Positions 51,851 to 61,506 of a DNA stretch of 64,000 nucleotides are shown piece by piece. The translations under genes and the position numbers were made by a program. The stretch is taken from assembly GCA_032433765.1 (NCBI GenBank), contig JAVIAB010000156.1, forward strand, positions 87,230,269 to 87,294,268. The letters are read 5' to 3'. The first letter of the stretch is position 1. Every line of letters begins with the position of its first letter. The notes below the pieces were generated by a model, which made no database searches, was not told the DNA's origin, and saw only the letters and a program-made list of their open reading frames with translations. The stretch is from Megaustenia siamemsis. Taxonomy: Eukaryota > Mollusca > Gastropoda > Stylommatophora > Ariophantidae.

Positions 51851-54800
51851 TACTTTAATAACTTCCTAGTTTCTCTGTTTCTCTTATTACAATACTTCAA
51901 TAACTTCCTAGTTTCTCTGTTTCTCTTTTTACAATACTTCAATAACTTCCTAGTTTCTCTGTTTCTCTTATTACAATACTTCAATAACTTGTATTTCTCT
52001 GTTTCTCTTTTTACAATACTTCAATAACTGTCTAGTATCTCTGTTTCTTTTTTACAATACTTCAATAACTGTCTAGTTTCTCTTATTACAATACTGCAAC
52101 AACTGTCTAGTTTCTCTGTTTCTCTTTTTACAATACTTCAATAACTGTCTAGTTTCTCTGTTTCTCTTATTACAATACTTCAATAACTGTCTAGTTTCTC
52201 TGTTTTTCTTATTACAATATTTCAATAACTGTCTATTTTCTCTGTTTTTCTTTTACAATACTTTAATAACGGTCTATTCTCTGTTTCTCTTAATACAGTC
52301 CTTCAATAGCTGCGTAGTTTCTCTGTTTCTCTTTTTACAATACTTCAAAAACAGTCTAGTTTCTATGTTTCTCTTTTTACAATACTTCAATAACTGTCTA
52401 GTTTCTCTTATTACAATACTGCAACAACTGTCTAGTTTCTCTGTTTCTCTTAATACAATACTTCAATAACTGTCTAGTTTCTCTGTTTTTCTCATTACAA
52501 TACTACAACAACTGTCTAGTTTCTCTGTTTCTCTTAATACAATACTTCAATAACTGTCTAGTTTCTCTGTTTTTCTTATTACAATACTGCAACAACTGTC
52601 TAGTTTCTCTTTTTTTCTTAATACAATACTTATAAACTGTCTAGTTTCTCTGTTTTTCTTATTACAATACTGCAACAACTGTCTAGTTTCTCAGTTTTTC
52701 TTATTACAATACTGCAACAACTGTCTAGTTTCTCTGTTTTTCTTAATACAATACTTCAATAACTGTCAAGTTTCTCTGTTTCTCTTATTACATTACTGCA
52801 ACAACTGTCTAGTTTCTCTGTTTTTCTTATTACAATACTGCAACAACTGTCTAGTTTCTCTGTTTTTCTTATAACAATACTGCAACAACTGTCTAGTTTC
52901 TCTGTTTTTCTTAATACAATACTTCAATAACTGTCTAGTTTTTCTGTTTTTTCTTATTACAATACTGCAACAACTGTCTAGTTTATCTGTTTTTCTTATT
53001 ACAATACTGCAACAACTGTCTAGTTTCTCTGTTTCTCTTAATGCAATACTTCAATAACTGTCTAGTTTCTCTCTTTTTCTTAATACAATACTTCAATAAC
53101 TGTCTAGTTTCTCTGTTTTTCTTATTACAATACTGCAACAACTGTCTAGTTTCTCTGTTTCTCTTAATACAATACTTCAATAACTGTCTAGTTTCTCTGT
53201 TTTTCTTATTACAATACTGCAACAACTGTCTAGTTTCTCTGTTTCTTTTATTACAATACTTCGATAACTGTCTAGTTTCTATGTTTCTCTTAATACGATA
53301 CTTCAATAACAGTCTAGTTTCTGCGTTTCTCTTTTTACAATTTTTCAATAACTGTCTAGTTTCTCTTATTACAATACTGCAACAACTGTCTAGTTTCTCT
53401 GTTTCTCTTGTTACAATACTTTAATAACGGTCTATTCTCTGTTTCTCTTAATACAGTCCTTCCATAACTGCGTAGTTTCTCTGTTTCTCTTTTTACAATA
53501 CTTCAGTAACTGTCTAGTTTCTCTGTTTCTCTTTTTACAATACTTCAATAACTGTCTAGTTTCTCTTATTACAATACTGCAACAACTGTCTAGTTTCTCT
53601 GTTTCTTTTATTACAATACTTCGATAACTGTCTAGTTTCTATGTTTCTCTTAATACAATACTTCAATAACTGTCTAGTTTCTGCGTTTCTCTTATTACAA
53701 TTTTTCAATAACTGTCTAGTTTCTCTTATTACAATATTGCAACAACTGTCTAGTTTCTCTGTTTCTCTTGTTACAATACTTTAATAACGGTCTATTCTCT
53801 GTTTCTCTTAATACAGTCCTTCAATAACTGCGTAGTTTCTCTGTTTCTCTTTTTACAATACTTCAATAACTGTCTAGTTTCTCTGTTTTTCTTTTTACAA
53901 TACTTCAATAACTGTCTAGTTTCTCTTATTACAATACTGCAACAACTGTCTAGTTTCTCTGTTTCTTTTGTTACAATACTTTAATAACGGTCTATTCTCT
54001 GTTTCTCTTAATACAGTCTTTCAATAACTGCGTAGTTTCTCTGTTTCTCTTCTTACAATACTTCAATAACTGCGTAGTTTCTCTGTTTCTCTTATTACAA
54101 TACTTCAATAACTGTCTAGTATCTCTGTTTCTCTTTTTACAATACTTCAATAACTGTCTAGTTTCTCTTTTTACAATACTGCAACAACTGTCTAGTTTCT
54201 CTGTTTCTCTTTTTACAATACTTCAATAACTGTCTAGTTTCTCTGTTTCTCTTAATACAATACTTCAATAACTGTCTAGTTTCTCTGTTTTTCTTATTAC
54301 AATATTTCAATAACTGTCTATTTTCTCTTATTACATTACCTCAATAACTGCGTAGTTTCTCCGTTTCTCTTATTACAATACTTCAATATCAGCCTAGTTT
54401 TTCTGTTTCTCTTATTACAATACTTTAATAACTGCCCAGTTTCTCCTTTTCCCTTATTACAGTACTTCAATAACTTCCTAGTTAATCCTTTTCTCTTATT
54501 ACAATACTTTAATACCTTTCTATTTTCTCTGTTTCTCTTATTACAATACTTCGATAACTTCTAAGTTTCTTTGTTTCTCTTATTACAATACTTTAAAAAC
54601 TTCCTAGTTTCTCTGTTTCTCTTATTACAATACTTCAATAACTGTCTAGTTTCTCTGTTTCTCTTATTACAATACTTCAATAACTGTCTAGTTTCTCTGT
54701 TTCTCTTATTACAATACTTTAATAACTTCCTAGTTTCTCTGTTTCTCTTATTACAATACTTTAATAACTTCCTAGTTTCTCAGTTTCTCTTATTACAATA

Positions 54801-54962
54801 CTTCAATAACTTCGTAGTTTCTCTGTTTCTCTTATTACAATACTTTAATAACTTCCTAGTTTCTCTGTTTCCCTTATTACAGTACTTCAATAACTGTCTA
54901 GTTTCTCTGTTTCTTTTATAACAATACTTCAATAACTGTCTAGCTCCTCTGTATCTCTTATT

Positions 54963-55314
54963 CTATCTATCTATCTATTGACCTTTCGAGCCGTAGCCGG
55001 CCCATAGGGCATAGACCTATATACTCCTTCTCTTATCAGAATTTTTGTTCTACCAGTTTTCAATTCTTGTAAAGATATTTCATCAAATCTCGCCATTTGT
55101 CTCTGTTCTGAGCAAGCAGCTCTATCTCATTGAGGGAGCCGAATCCTGCTGCTCTTGCCTCTGTCATCAATGTTCTTCTTAGTGTCTCTCTGGGTCTTCC
55201 TCTTTTCTTCTTACCTGTTGTTTCCCATATGAGGGCTTGCTTTGCTATTCGGTTATTATCTCTTCACATCACATGTCCAACATATGACATCGTCTTTTCT
55301 TTATTACTGAAGTG
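54963..55314 (-). mobile_element. LINE ORF2 C-terminal fragment, copy 7
   Basis: The 352-bp form with the one-base frameshift. GGGCATAGACC replaces GGGCGTAGACC and CTACCAG replaces CTAGCAG; both changes are shared with copy 8, so the two are sisters. The CG-to-CA change looks like CpG decay. The first unit to its right, CTTAAATAACTTCCCAG, is also shared with copies 8 and 9. Confidence 0.86.
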
Positions 55315-56640
55315 TTTCTCTTATTACAATACTTAAATAACTTCCCAGTTTCTCTGTTTCTCTTATTACAATACTTCAATAACTTCCTAGTTTCTCTGTT
55401 TCTCTTAATACAATACTTCAATAACTGTCTAGTTTCTCTGTTTTTCTTATTACAATACTGCAACAACTTCCTAGTTTCTCTGTTTCTCTTATTACAATAC
55501 TTCAATAACTTGCTAGTTTCTCTGTTTCTCTTATTACAATACTTCAATAACTTGCTAGTTTCTCTGTTTCTTTTATTACAATACTTCAATAACTTCCTAG
55601 TTTCTCTGTTTCTCTTATTACAATACTTCAATAACGTCCTAGTTTCTCTGTTTCTCTTATTACAATACTTTAATAACTTCCTAGTTTCTCTGTTTCTCTT
55701 ATTACAATACTTCAATAACTTCCTAGTTTCTCTGTTTCTCTTACTACAATACTTCAATAACTTCCTAGTTTCTCTGTTTCTCTTATTACAATACTTCAAT
55801 AACTTCCTAGTTTCTCTGTTTCTCTTATTACAATACTTTAATAACTTCCTAGTTTCTCTGTTTCTCTTATTACAATGCTTTAATAACTTCCTAGTTTCTC
55901 TGTTTCTCTTATTACAAAACTTCAATAACTTCCTAGTTTCTCTGTTTCTCTTATTACAATACTTCAATGACTTCCTAGTTTCTCTGTTTCTCTTATTACA
56001 ATACTTTAATAACTTCTTAGTTTCTCTGTTTCTCTTATTACAATAATTTAATAACTTCCTAGTTTCTGTTTCTCTTATTACAATACTTCAATAACTTCCT
56101 AGTTTCTCTGTTTCTCTTATTACAATACTTCAATAACTTCCTAGTTTCTCTGTTTCTCTTATTACAATACTTTAATAACTTCCTAGTTTCTCTGTTTCTC
56201 TTATTACAATACTTCAATAACTTCCTAGTTTCTCTGTTTCTCTTATTACAATACTTCAATAACTTCCTAGTTTTTCTGTTTCTCTTATTACAATACTTTA
56301 ATAACTTCCTAGTTTCTCTGTTTCTCTTATTACATTACTTTAATAACTTCCTAGTTTCTCTGTTTCTCTTATTACAATACTTTAATAACTTCCTAGTTTC
56401 TCTGTTTCTCTTATTACAATACTTTAATAACTTCCTAGTTTCTCTGTTTCTCTTATTACAATACTTTAATAATTTCCTATTTTCTCTGTTTCTCTTATTA
56501 CAATACTTTAATAACTTCCTAGTTTCTCTGTTTCTCTTATTACAATACTTCAATAACTTCCTAGTTTCTCTGTTTCTCTTTTTACAATACTTTAATAACT
56601 TCCTAGTTTCTGTGTTTCTCTTATTACAATACTTCGATAA
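55315..56640 (+). repeat. Simple TTCCTAG-type 42-mer run
   Basis: About 31 monomers in near-perfect 42-bp register, mostly TTCCTAG with a few TTGCTAG units. Two GTCTAG/TGCAAC units are embedded at about 55405-55470. Private variants include GTCCTAG near 55637, TTACTACAATAC near 55742 and one loss of CT near 56067. The minus-strand open frame of 232 codons (55269-55967) starts at TTG, runs through this array and ends inside the adjacent LINE. I regard it as non-coding. Confidence 0.9.
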
Positions 56641-57682
56641 CTGTCTAGTTTCTCTTATTACAATACTGCAACAACTGTCTAGTTTCTCTGTTTCTCTTAT
56701 TACAATACTGAAACAACTGTCTAGTTTCTCTGTTTCTCTTAATGCAATACTTCAATAACTGTCTAGTTTCTCTGTTTTTCTTAATACAATAATTCAATAA
56801 CTGTCTAGTTTCTCTGTTTCTCTTTTTACAATACTTCAATAAATGTCTAGTTTCTCTTATTACAATACTGCAACAACTGTCTAGTTTCTCTGTTTCTCTT
56901 TTTACAATACTTCAATAACTGTCTAGTTTCTCTGTTTTTCTTTTTACAATACTTTAATAACGGTCTATTCTCTGTTTCTCTTAATACAGCCCTTCAATAA
57001 CTGCGTAGTTTTTCTGTTTCTCTTCTTACAATACTTCAATAACTGCGTAGTTTCTCTGTTTCTCTTTTTACAATACTTCAATAACTGTCTAGTATCTCTG
57101 TTTCTCTTTTACAATACTTCAATAACTGTCTAGTTTCTCTTATTACAATACTGCAACAACTGTCTAGTTTCTCTGTTTCTCTTTTTACAATACTTCAATA
57201 ACTGTCTAGTTTCTCTGTTTCTCTTAATACAATACTTCAATAACTGTCTAGTTTCTCTGTTTTTCTTATTACAATATTTCAATAACTGTCTATTTTCTCT
57301 TATTACATTACCTCAATAACTGCGTAGTTTCTCCGTTTCTCTTATTACAATACTTCAATATCAGCCTAGTTTCTCTGTTTCTCTTATTACAATACTTTAA
57401 TAACTGCCCAGTTTCTCCTTTTCCCTTATTACAGTACTTCAATAACTTCCTAGTTTATCCTTTTCTCTTATTACAATACTTTAATACCTTTCTATTTTCT
57501 CTGTTTCTCTTATTACAATACTTCGATAACTTCTAAGTTTCTTTGTTTCTCTTATTACAATACTTTAATAACTTCCTAGTTTCTCTGTTTCCCTTATTAC
57601 AGTACTTCAATAACTGTCTAGTTTCTCTGTATCTTTTATAACAATACTTCAATAACTGTCTAGCTCCTCTGTATCTCTTATT

Positions 57683-58034
57683 CTATCTATCTATCTATTG
57701 ACCTTTCGAGCCGTAGCCGGCCCATAGGGCATAGACCTATATACTCCTTCTCTTATCAGAATTTTTGTTCTACCAGTTTTCAATTCTTGTAAAGATATTT
57801 CATCAAATCTCGCCATTTGTCTCTGTTCTGAGCAAGCAGCTCTATCTCATTGAGGGAGCCGAATCCTGCTGCTCTTGCCCCTGTCATCAATGTTCTTCTT
57901 AGTGTCTCTCTGGGTCTTCCTCTTTTCTTCTTACCTGTTGTTTCCCATATGAGGGCTTGCTTTGCTATTCGGTTATTATCTCTTCACATCACATGTCCAA
58001 CATATGACATCGTCTTTTCTTTATTACTGAAGTG
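57683..58034 (-). mobile_element. LINE ORF2 C-terminal fragment, copy 8
   Basis: The 352-bp form. It shares GGGCATAGACC and CTACCAG with copy 7. Private change: CTTGCCCCTGTC on the plus strand where others have CTTGCCTCTGTC, altering one codon in the TEARAAG region of the minus-strand frame. It has the same frameshift, internal TGA and tail. Confidence 0.86.
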
Positions 58035-58690
58035 TTTCTCTTATTACAATACTTAAATAACTTCCCAGTTTCTCTGTTTCTCTTATTACAATACTTCAAT
58101 AACTTCCTAGTTTCTCTGTTTCTCTTATTATAATGCTTTAATAACTTCCTAGTTTCTCTGTTTCTCTTATTACAATACTTCAATAACTTCCTAGTTTCTC
58201 TGTTTCTCTTATTACAATACTTTAATAACTTCCTAGTTTCTCTGTTTCTCTTATTACAATACTTCAATAACTTCCTAGTTTCTCTGTTTCTCTTATTACA
58301 ATACTTCAATAACTTCCTAGTTTCTCTGTTTCTCTTATTACAATACTTTAATAACTTCCTAGTTTCTCTGTTTCTTTTATTACATTACTTTAATAACTTC
58401 CTAGTTTCTCTGTTTCTCTTATTACAATACTTTAATAACTTCCTAGTTTCTCTGTTTCTCTTATTACAATACTTTAATAATTTCCTAGTTTCTCTGTTTC
58501 TCTTATTACAATACTTTAATTATTTCCTATTTTCTCTGTTTCTCTTATTACAATACTGCAACAACTGTCAAGTTTCTCTGTTTCTTTTATTACAATACTT
58601 CAATAACTTCCTAGTTTCTCTGTTTCTCTTTTTACAATACTTTAATAACTTCCTAGTTTCTGTGTTTCTCTTATTACAATACTTCGATAA
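58035..58690 (+). repeat. Simple TTCCTAG-type 42-mer run, short version
   Basis: About 15 monomers, sister to the run at 55315. It contains TTATAATGC near 58128, TTAATTATTTCC near 58516 and a single TGCAACAACTGTCAAG unit near 58556 that looks inserted among TTCCTAG units, possibly by gene conversion. Confidence 0.87.
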
Positions 58691-59733
58691 CTGTCTAGTT
58701 TCTCTTATTACAATACTGCAACAACTGTCTAGTTTCTCTGTTTCTCTTATTACAATACTGAAACAACTGTCTAGTTTCTCTGTTTCTCTTAATGCAATAC
58801 TTCAATAACTGTCTAGTTTCTCTGTTTTTCTTAATACAATAATTCAATAACTGTCTAGTTTCTCTGTTTCTCTTTTTACAATACTTCAATAAATGTCTAG
58901 TTTCTCTTATTACAATACTGCAACAACTGTCTAGTTTCTCTGTTTCTCTTTTTACAATACTTCAATAACTGTCTAGTTTCTCTGTTTTTCTTTTTACAAT
59001 ACTTTAATAACGGTCTATTCTCTGTTTCTCTTAATACAGCCCTTCAATAACTGCGTAGTTTCTCTGTTTCTCTTCTTACAATACTTCAATAACTGCGTAG
59101 TTTCTCTGTTTCTCTTTTTACAATACTTCAATAACTGTCTAGTATCTCTGTTTCTCTTTTTACAATACTTCAATAACTGTCTAGTTTCTCTTATTACAAT
59201 ACTGCAACAACTGTCTAGTTTCTCTGTTTCTCTTTTTACAATACTTCAATAACTGTCTAGTTTCTCTGTTTCTCTTAATACAATACTTCAATAACTGTCT
59301 AGTTTCTCTGTTTTTCTTATTACAATATTTCAATAACTGTCTATTTTCTCTTATTACATTACCTCAATAACTGCGTAGTTTCTCCGTTTCTCTTATTACA
59401 ATACTTCAATATCAGCCTAGTTTCTCTGTTTCTCTTATTACAATACTTTAATAACTGCCCAGTTTCTCCTTTTCCCTTATTACAGTACTTCAATAACTTC
59501 CTAGTTTATCCTTTTCTCTTATTACAATACTTTAATACCTTTCTATTTTCTCTGTTTCTCTTATTACAATACTTCGATAACTTCTAAGTTTCTTTGTTTA
59601 TCTTATTACAATACTTTAATAACTTCCTAGTTTCTCTGTTTCCCTTATTACAGTACTTCAATAACTGTCTAGTTTCTCTGTTTCTTTTATAACAATGCTT
59701 CAATAACTGTCTAGCTCCTCTGTATCTCTTATT

Positions 59734-60086
59734 CTATCTATCTATCTATTGACCATTCGAGCCGTAGCCGGCCTATAGGGCGTAGACCTAGATACTCCTT
59801 CTCTTATCAGAATTTTTGTTCTACCAGTTTTCAATTCTTGTAAAGATATTTCATCAAATCTCGCCATTTGTCTCTGTTCTGAGCAAGCAGCTCTATCTCA
59901 TTGAGGGAGCCGAATCCTGCTGCTCTTGCCTCTGTCATCAATGTTCTTCTTAGTGTCTCTCTGGGTCTTCCTCTTTTCTTCTTACCTGTTGTTTCCCATA
60001 TGAGGGCTTGCTTTGCTATTCGGTTATTATCTCTTCACATCACATGTCCAAGCATATGACATCGTCTTTTCTTTATTACTGAAGTG
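59734..60086 (-). mobile_element. LINE ORF2 C-terminal fragment, copy 9 (ancestral-frame subtype)
   Basis: The 353-bp form with CCAAGCATATG, so HMLGHVM is in one minus-strand frame as in copy 6. It also shares GACCATTCGAG, GGCCTATAGGG and CCTAGATACTCC with copy 6, but has CTACCAG like copies 7 and 8. This combination suggests recombination or gene conversion between subtypes. A satellite-derived minus-strand open frame of 262 codons (TTG start at 60823) reads into the element and stops at its TGA (60035). Confidence 0.86.
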
Positions 60087-61333
60087 TTTCTCTTATTACA
60101 ATACTTAAATAACTTCCCAGTTTCTCTGTTTCTCTTATTACAATACTTCAATAACTTGCTAGTTTCTCTGTTTCTCTTATTACAATACTTCAATAACTTC
60201 CTAGTTTCTCTGTTTCTCTTATTACAATACTTCAATAACTTGCTAGTTTCTCTGTTTCTCTTATTACAATACTTCAATAACTTCCTAGTTTCTCTGTTTC
60301 TCTTATTACAATACTTCAATAACTTCCTAGTTTCTCTGTTTCTCTTATTACAATACTTTAATAACTTCCTAGTTTCTCTGTTTCTCTTATTACAATACTT
60401 TAATAACTTCCTAGTTTCTCTGTTTCTCTTATTACAATACTTCAATAACTTCCTAGTTTCTCTCTTTCTCTTATTACAATACTTCAATAACTTCCTAGTT
60501 TCTCTGTTTCTCTTATTACAATACTTCAATAACTTCCTAGTTTCTCTGTTTCTCTTATTACAATACTTTAATAACTTCCTAGTTCCTCTGTTTCTCTTAT
60601 TACAATACTTTAATAACTTCCTAGTTTCTCTGTTTCTCTTATTACAATACTTTAATAACTTCCTAGTTTCTCTGTTTCTCTTATTACAATAATTTAATAA
60701 CTTCCTAGTTTCTCTGTTTCTCTTATTACAATACTTCAATGACTTCCTAGTTTCTCTGTTTCTCTTATTACAATACTTTAATAACTTCCTAGTTTCTCTG
60801 TTTCTCTTATTACAATACTTCAATAACTTCCTAGTTTCTCTGTTTCTCTCATTACAATACTTTAATAACTTCCTAGTTTCTCTGTTTCTCTTATTACAAT
60901 ACTTTAATAACTTCCTAGTTTCTGTTTCTCTTATTACAATACTTTAATAACTTCCTAGTTTCTCTGTTTCTCTTATTACAATACTTTAATAACTTCCTAG
61001 TTTCTCTGTTTCTCTTATTACAATACTTTAATAACTTCCTAGTTTCTGTGTTTCTCTTATTACAATACTTCGATAACTTCCTAGTTTCTGTGTTTCTCTT
61101 ATTACAATACTTTAATAACTTCCTAGTTTCTCTGTTTTTCTTATTACAATACTTTAATAACTTCCTAGTTTATCTGTTTCTCTTATTACAATACTTTAAT
61201 AACTTCCTAGTTTCTCTGTTTCTCTTATTACAATACTTCAATAACTTCCTAGTTTCTCTGTTTCTCTTATTACAATACTTCAGTAACTTCCTAGTTTCTC
61301 TGTTTCTCTTATTACAATACTTTAATAACTTCC
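60087..61333 (+). repeat. Terminal simple 42-mer run (about 30 units)
   Basis: Homogeneous TTCCTAG and TTGCTAG monomers from LINE copy 9 to the array boundary. One 2-bp loss (TAGTTTCTGTTTCTC, near 60920) interrupts both strand frames. Variants such as CTTCAATGACTTCC near 60736 also occur near 55964, linking this run to the one at 55315. Confidence 0.9.
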
Positions 61334-61470
61334 ACTCTGCTGTCCAGCTCACCCACTGCCTTGTGGGAAGACATGAAATAGATCGGAGGCAACGGGAGTA
61401 AACCTGCACACATAACCCGGGGGATTGGATCGGTACATTCATGTCAGACCCAATGTAGGGGTTTACATCA
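61334..61470. other. Unassigned flank next to the satellite
   Basis: Higher-complexity sequence beginning ACTCTGCTGTCCAGCTC. The minus strand reads openly from about 61589 across the boundary into the satellite, without a recognisable domain. A CCCGGGGGATTGG stretch and a short CCCA/TGGG inverted repeat are present. It could be part of a dispersed repeat, but I do not recognise it. Confidence 0.5.
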
Positions 61471-61506
61471 TGTGTGTGTTTTTGTTTGTGTGTGTGTGTG
61501 TGTATG
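61471..61506. repeat. (TG)n microsatellite
   Basis: TGTGTGTG, a short TTTTTGTT interruption, then about nine further TG dinucleotides and TATGTG. Ordinary eukaryotic dinucleotide repeat. Confidence 0.93.

Larger units (their letters stand above)
50850..54560 (+). repeat. LINE-bearing HOR block 6 (3711 bp)
   Basis: The first part (to about 51330) is a near copy of 43102-43580. After LINE copy 6 come a scrambled patch and TTCCTAG 42-mers. From about 52000 to 53480 the order and rare variants follow block 3 (CTTCAATAGCTGCG, ATACGATACTTC, CCTTCCATAACTGCG). It is therefore a mosaic of two other blocks joined around a LINE copy. CTTCAGTAACTG near 53503 and CAATATTGCAAC near 53733 are private variants. 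Confidence 0.77.
54561..57532 (+). repeat. LINE-bearing HOR block 7 (2972 bp)
   Basis: Anchor, eight or nine 42-mers, LINE copy 7, a long simple 42-mer run to about 56640, then an L-like series (AATGCAATACTTC, CAATAATTC, CAATAAATG followed by a 34-mer) and the late series with CAGCCCTTCAATAACTGCG near 56988. The CAGCCC variant, where other blocks have CAGTCC, recurs 2050 bp later in block 8. Confidence 0.8.
57533..59583 (+). repeat. LINE-bearing HOR block 8 (2051 bp)
   Basis: Anchor, only two or three 42-mers, LINE copy 8, a shorter simple 42-mer run, then the same L-like and late series as block 7 at a 2050-bp offset (56645-57700 matches 58695-59750). The contraction of the 42-mer run from about 31 to about 15 units between sister blocks shows how monomer number changes while block order is retained. 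Confidence 0.82.
1..61333 (+). repeat. Giant 42-bp satellite array (34-bp short form interspersed)
   Basis: Head-to-tail tandem array in one orientation throughout; it enters from the left window edge, so its full length is unknown. The 42-bp monomer reads CAATACTTCAATAACTGTCTA, GTTTCTCT, GTTTCTCT, TATTA; the 34-bp form has a single GTTTCTCT. The consensus has 10 A, 9 C, 3 G and 20 T, giving strong strand asymmetry. Main variants are TGCAAC or TTTAAT for TTCAAT, GTTTTTCTT for GTTTCTCTT, TTCCTAG or GCGTAG for GTCTAG, and a 40-bp unit with AACGGTCTATTCTCTG. Only the nine LINE pieces interrupt it. Because 42 is a multiple of three, both strands show long open frames (basic 14-residue period on minus, hydrophobic on plus). 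A pericentromeric or heterochromatic satellite is plausible but not demonstrated. Confidence 0.97.
59584..61333 (+). repeat. Terminal LINE-bearing block and right end of satellite
   Basis: The last anchor, at 59584, reads AACTTCTAAGTTTCTTTGTTTATC. Two or three 42-mers, LINE copy 9 and about 30 simple 42-mers follow, and then the array ends mid-monomer at TTTAATAACTTCC, about 61333. There is no return to the complex L-like series. The final monomers are as regular as internal ones, apart from scattered changes (TTCTGTG, TTATCTG, CTTCAGTAAC). Confidence 0.88.

Noticed and set aside
24724..58056. Plus-strand 68-72 codon frame (REPNPAALASVINV...) repeated in the LINE pieces
   Set aside because: It is the antisense shadow of the LINE ORF2 C-terminus, begins at TTG, and the family signal (RIAKQAL, KRGRPR, RDKWR) is on the minus strand.
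150..61300. Dozens of 60-260 codon open frames encoding KYCNKRNRETR or LLQYFNNFLVSLF periods as protein-coding genes
   Set aside because: They follow from a stop-free 42-bp (14-codon) unit, occur on both strands at once, are interrupted wherever a 34-bp unit or one-base indel lies, and those I traced on the minus strand start at TTG rather than ATG.
1..61333. CRISPR array
   Set aside because: The repeat is directly tandem with no unique spacers; variation is spread over the monomer and there are no cas genes.
1..61333. Telomeric repeat
   Set aside because: No TTAGGG, TTAGG or similar short G-rich repeat; the 42-bp unit has only about three G on this strand.
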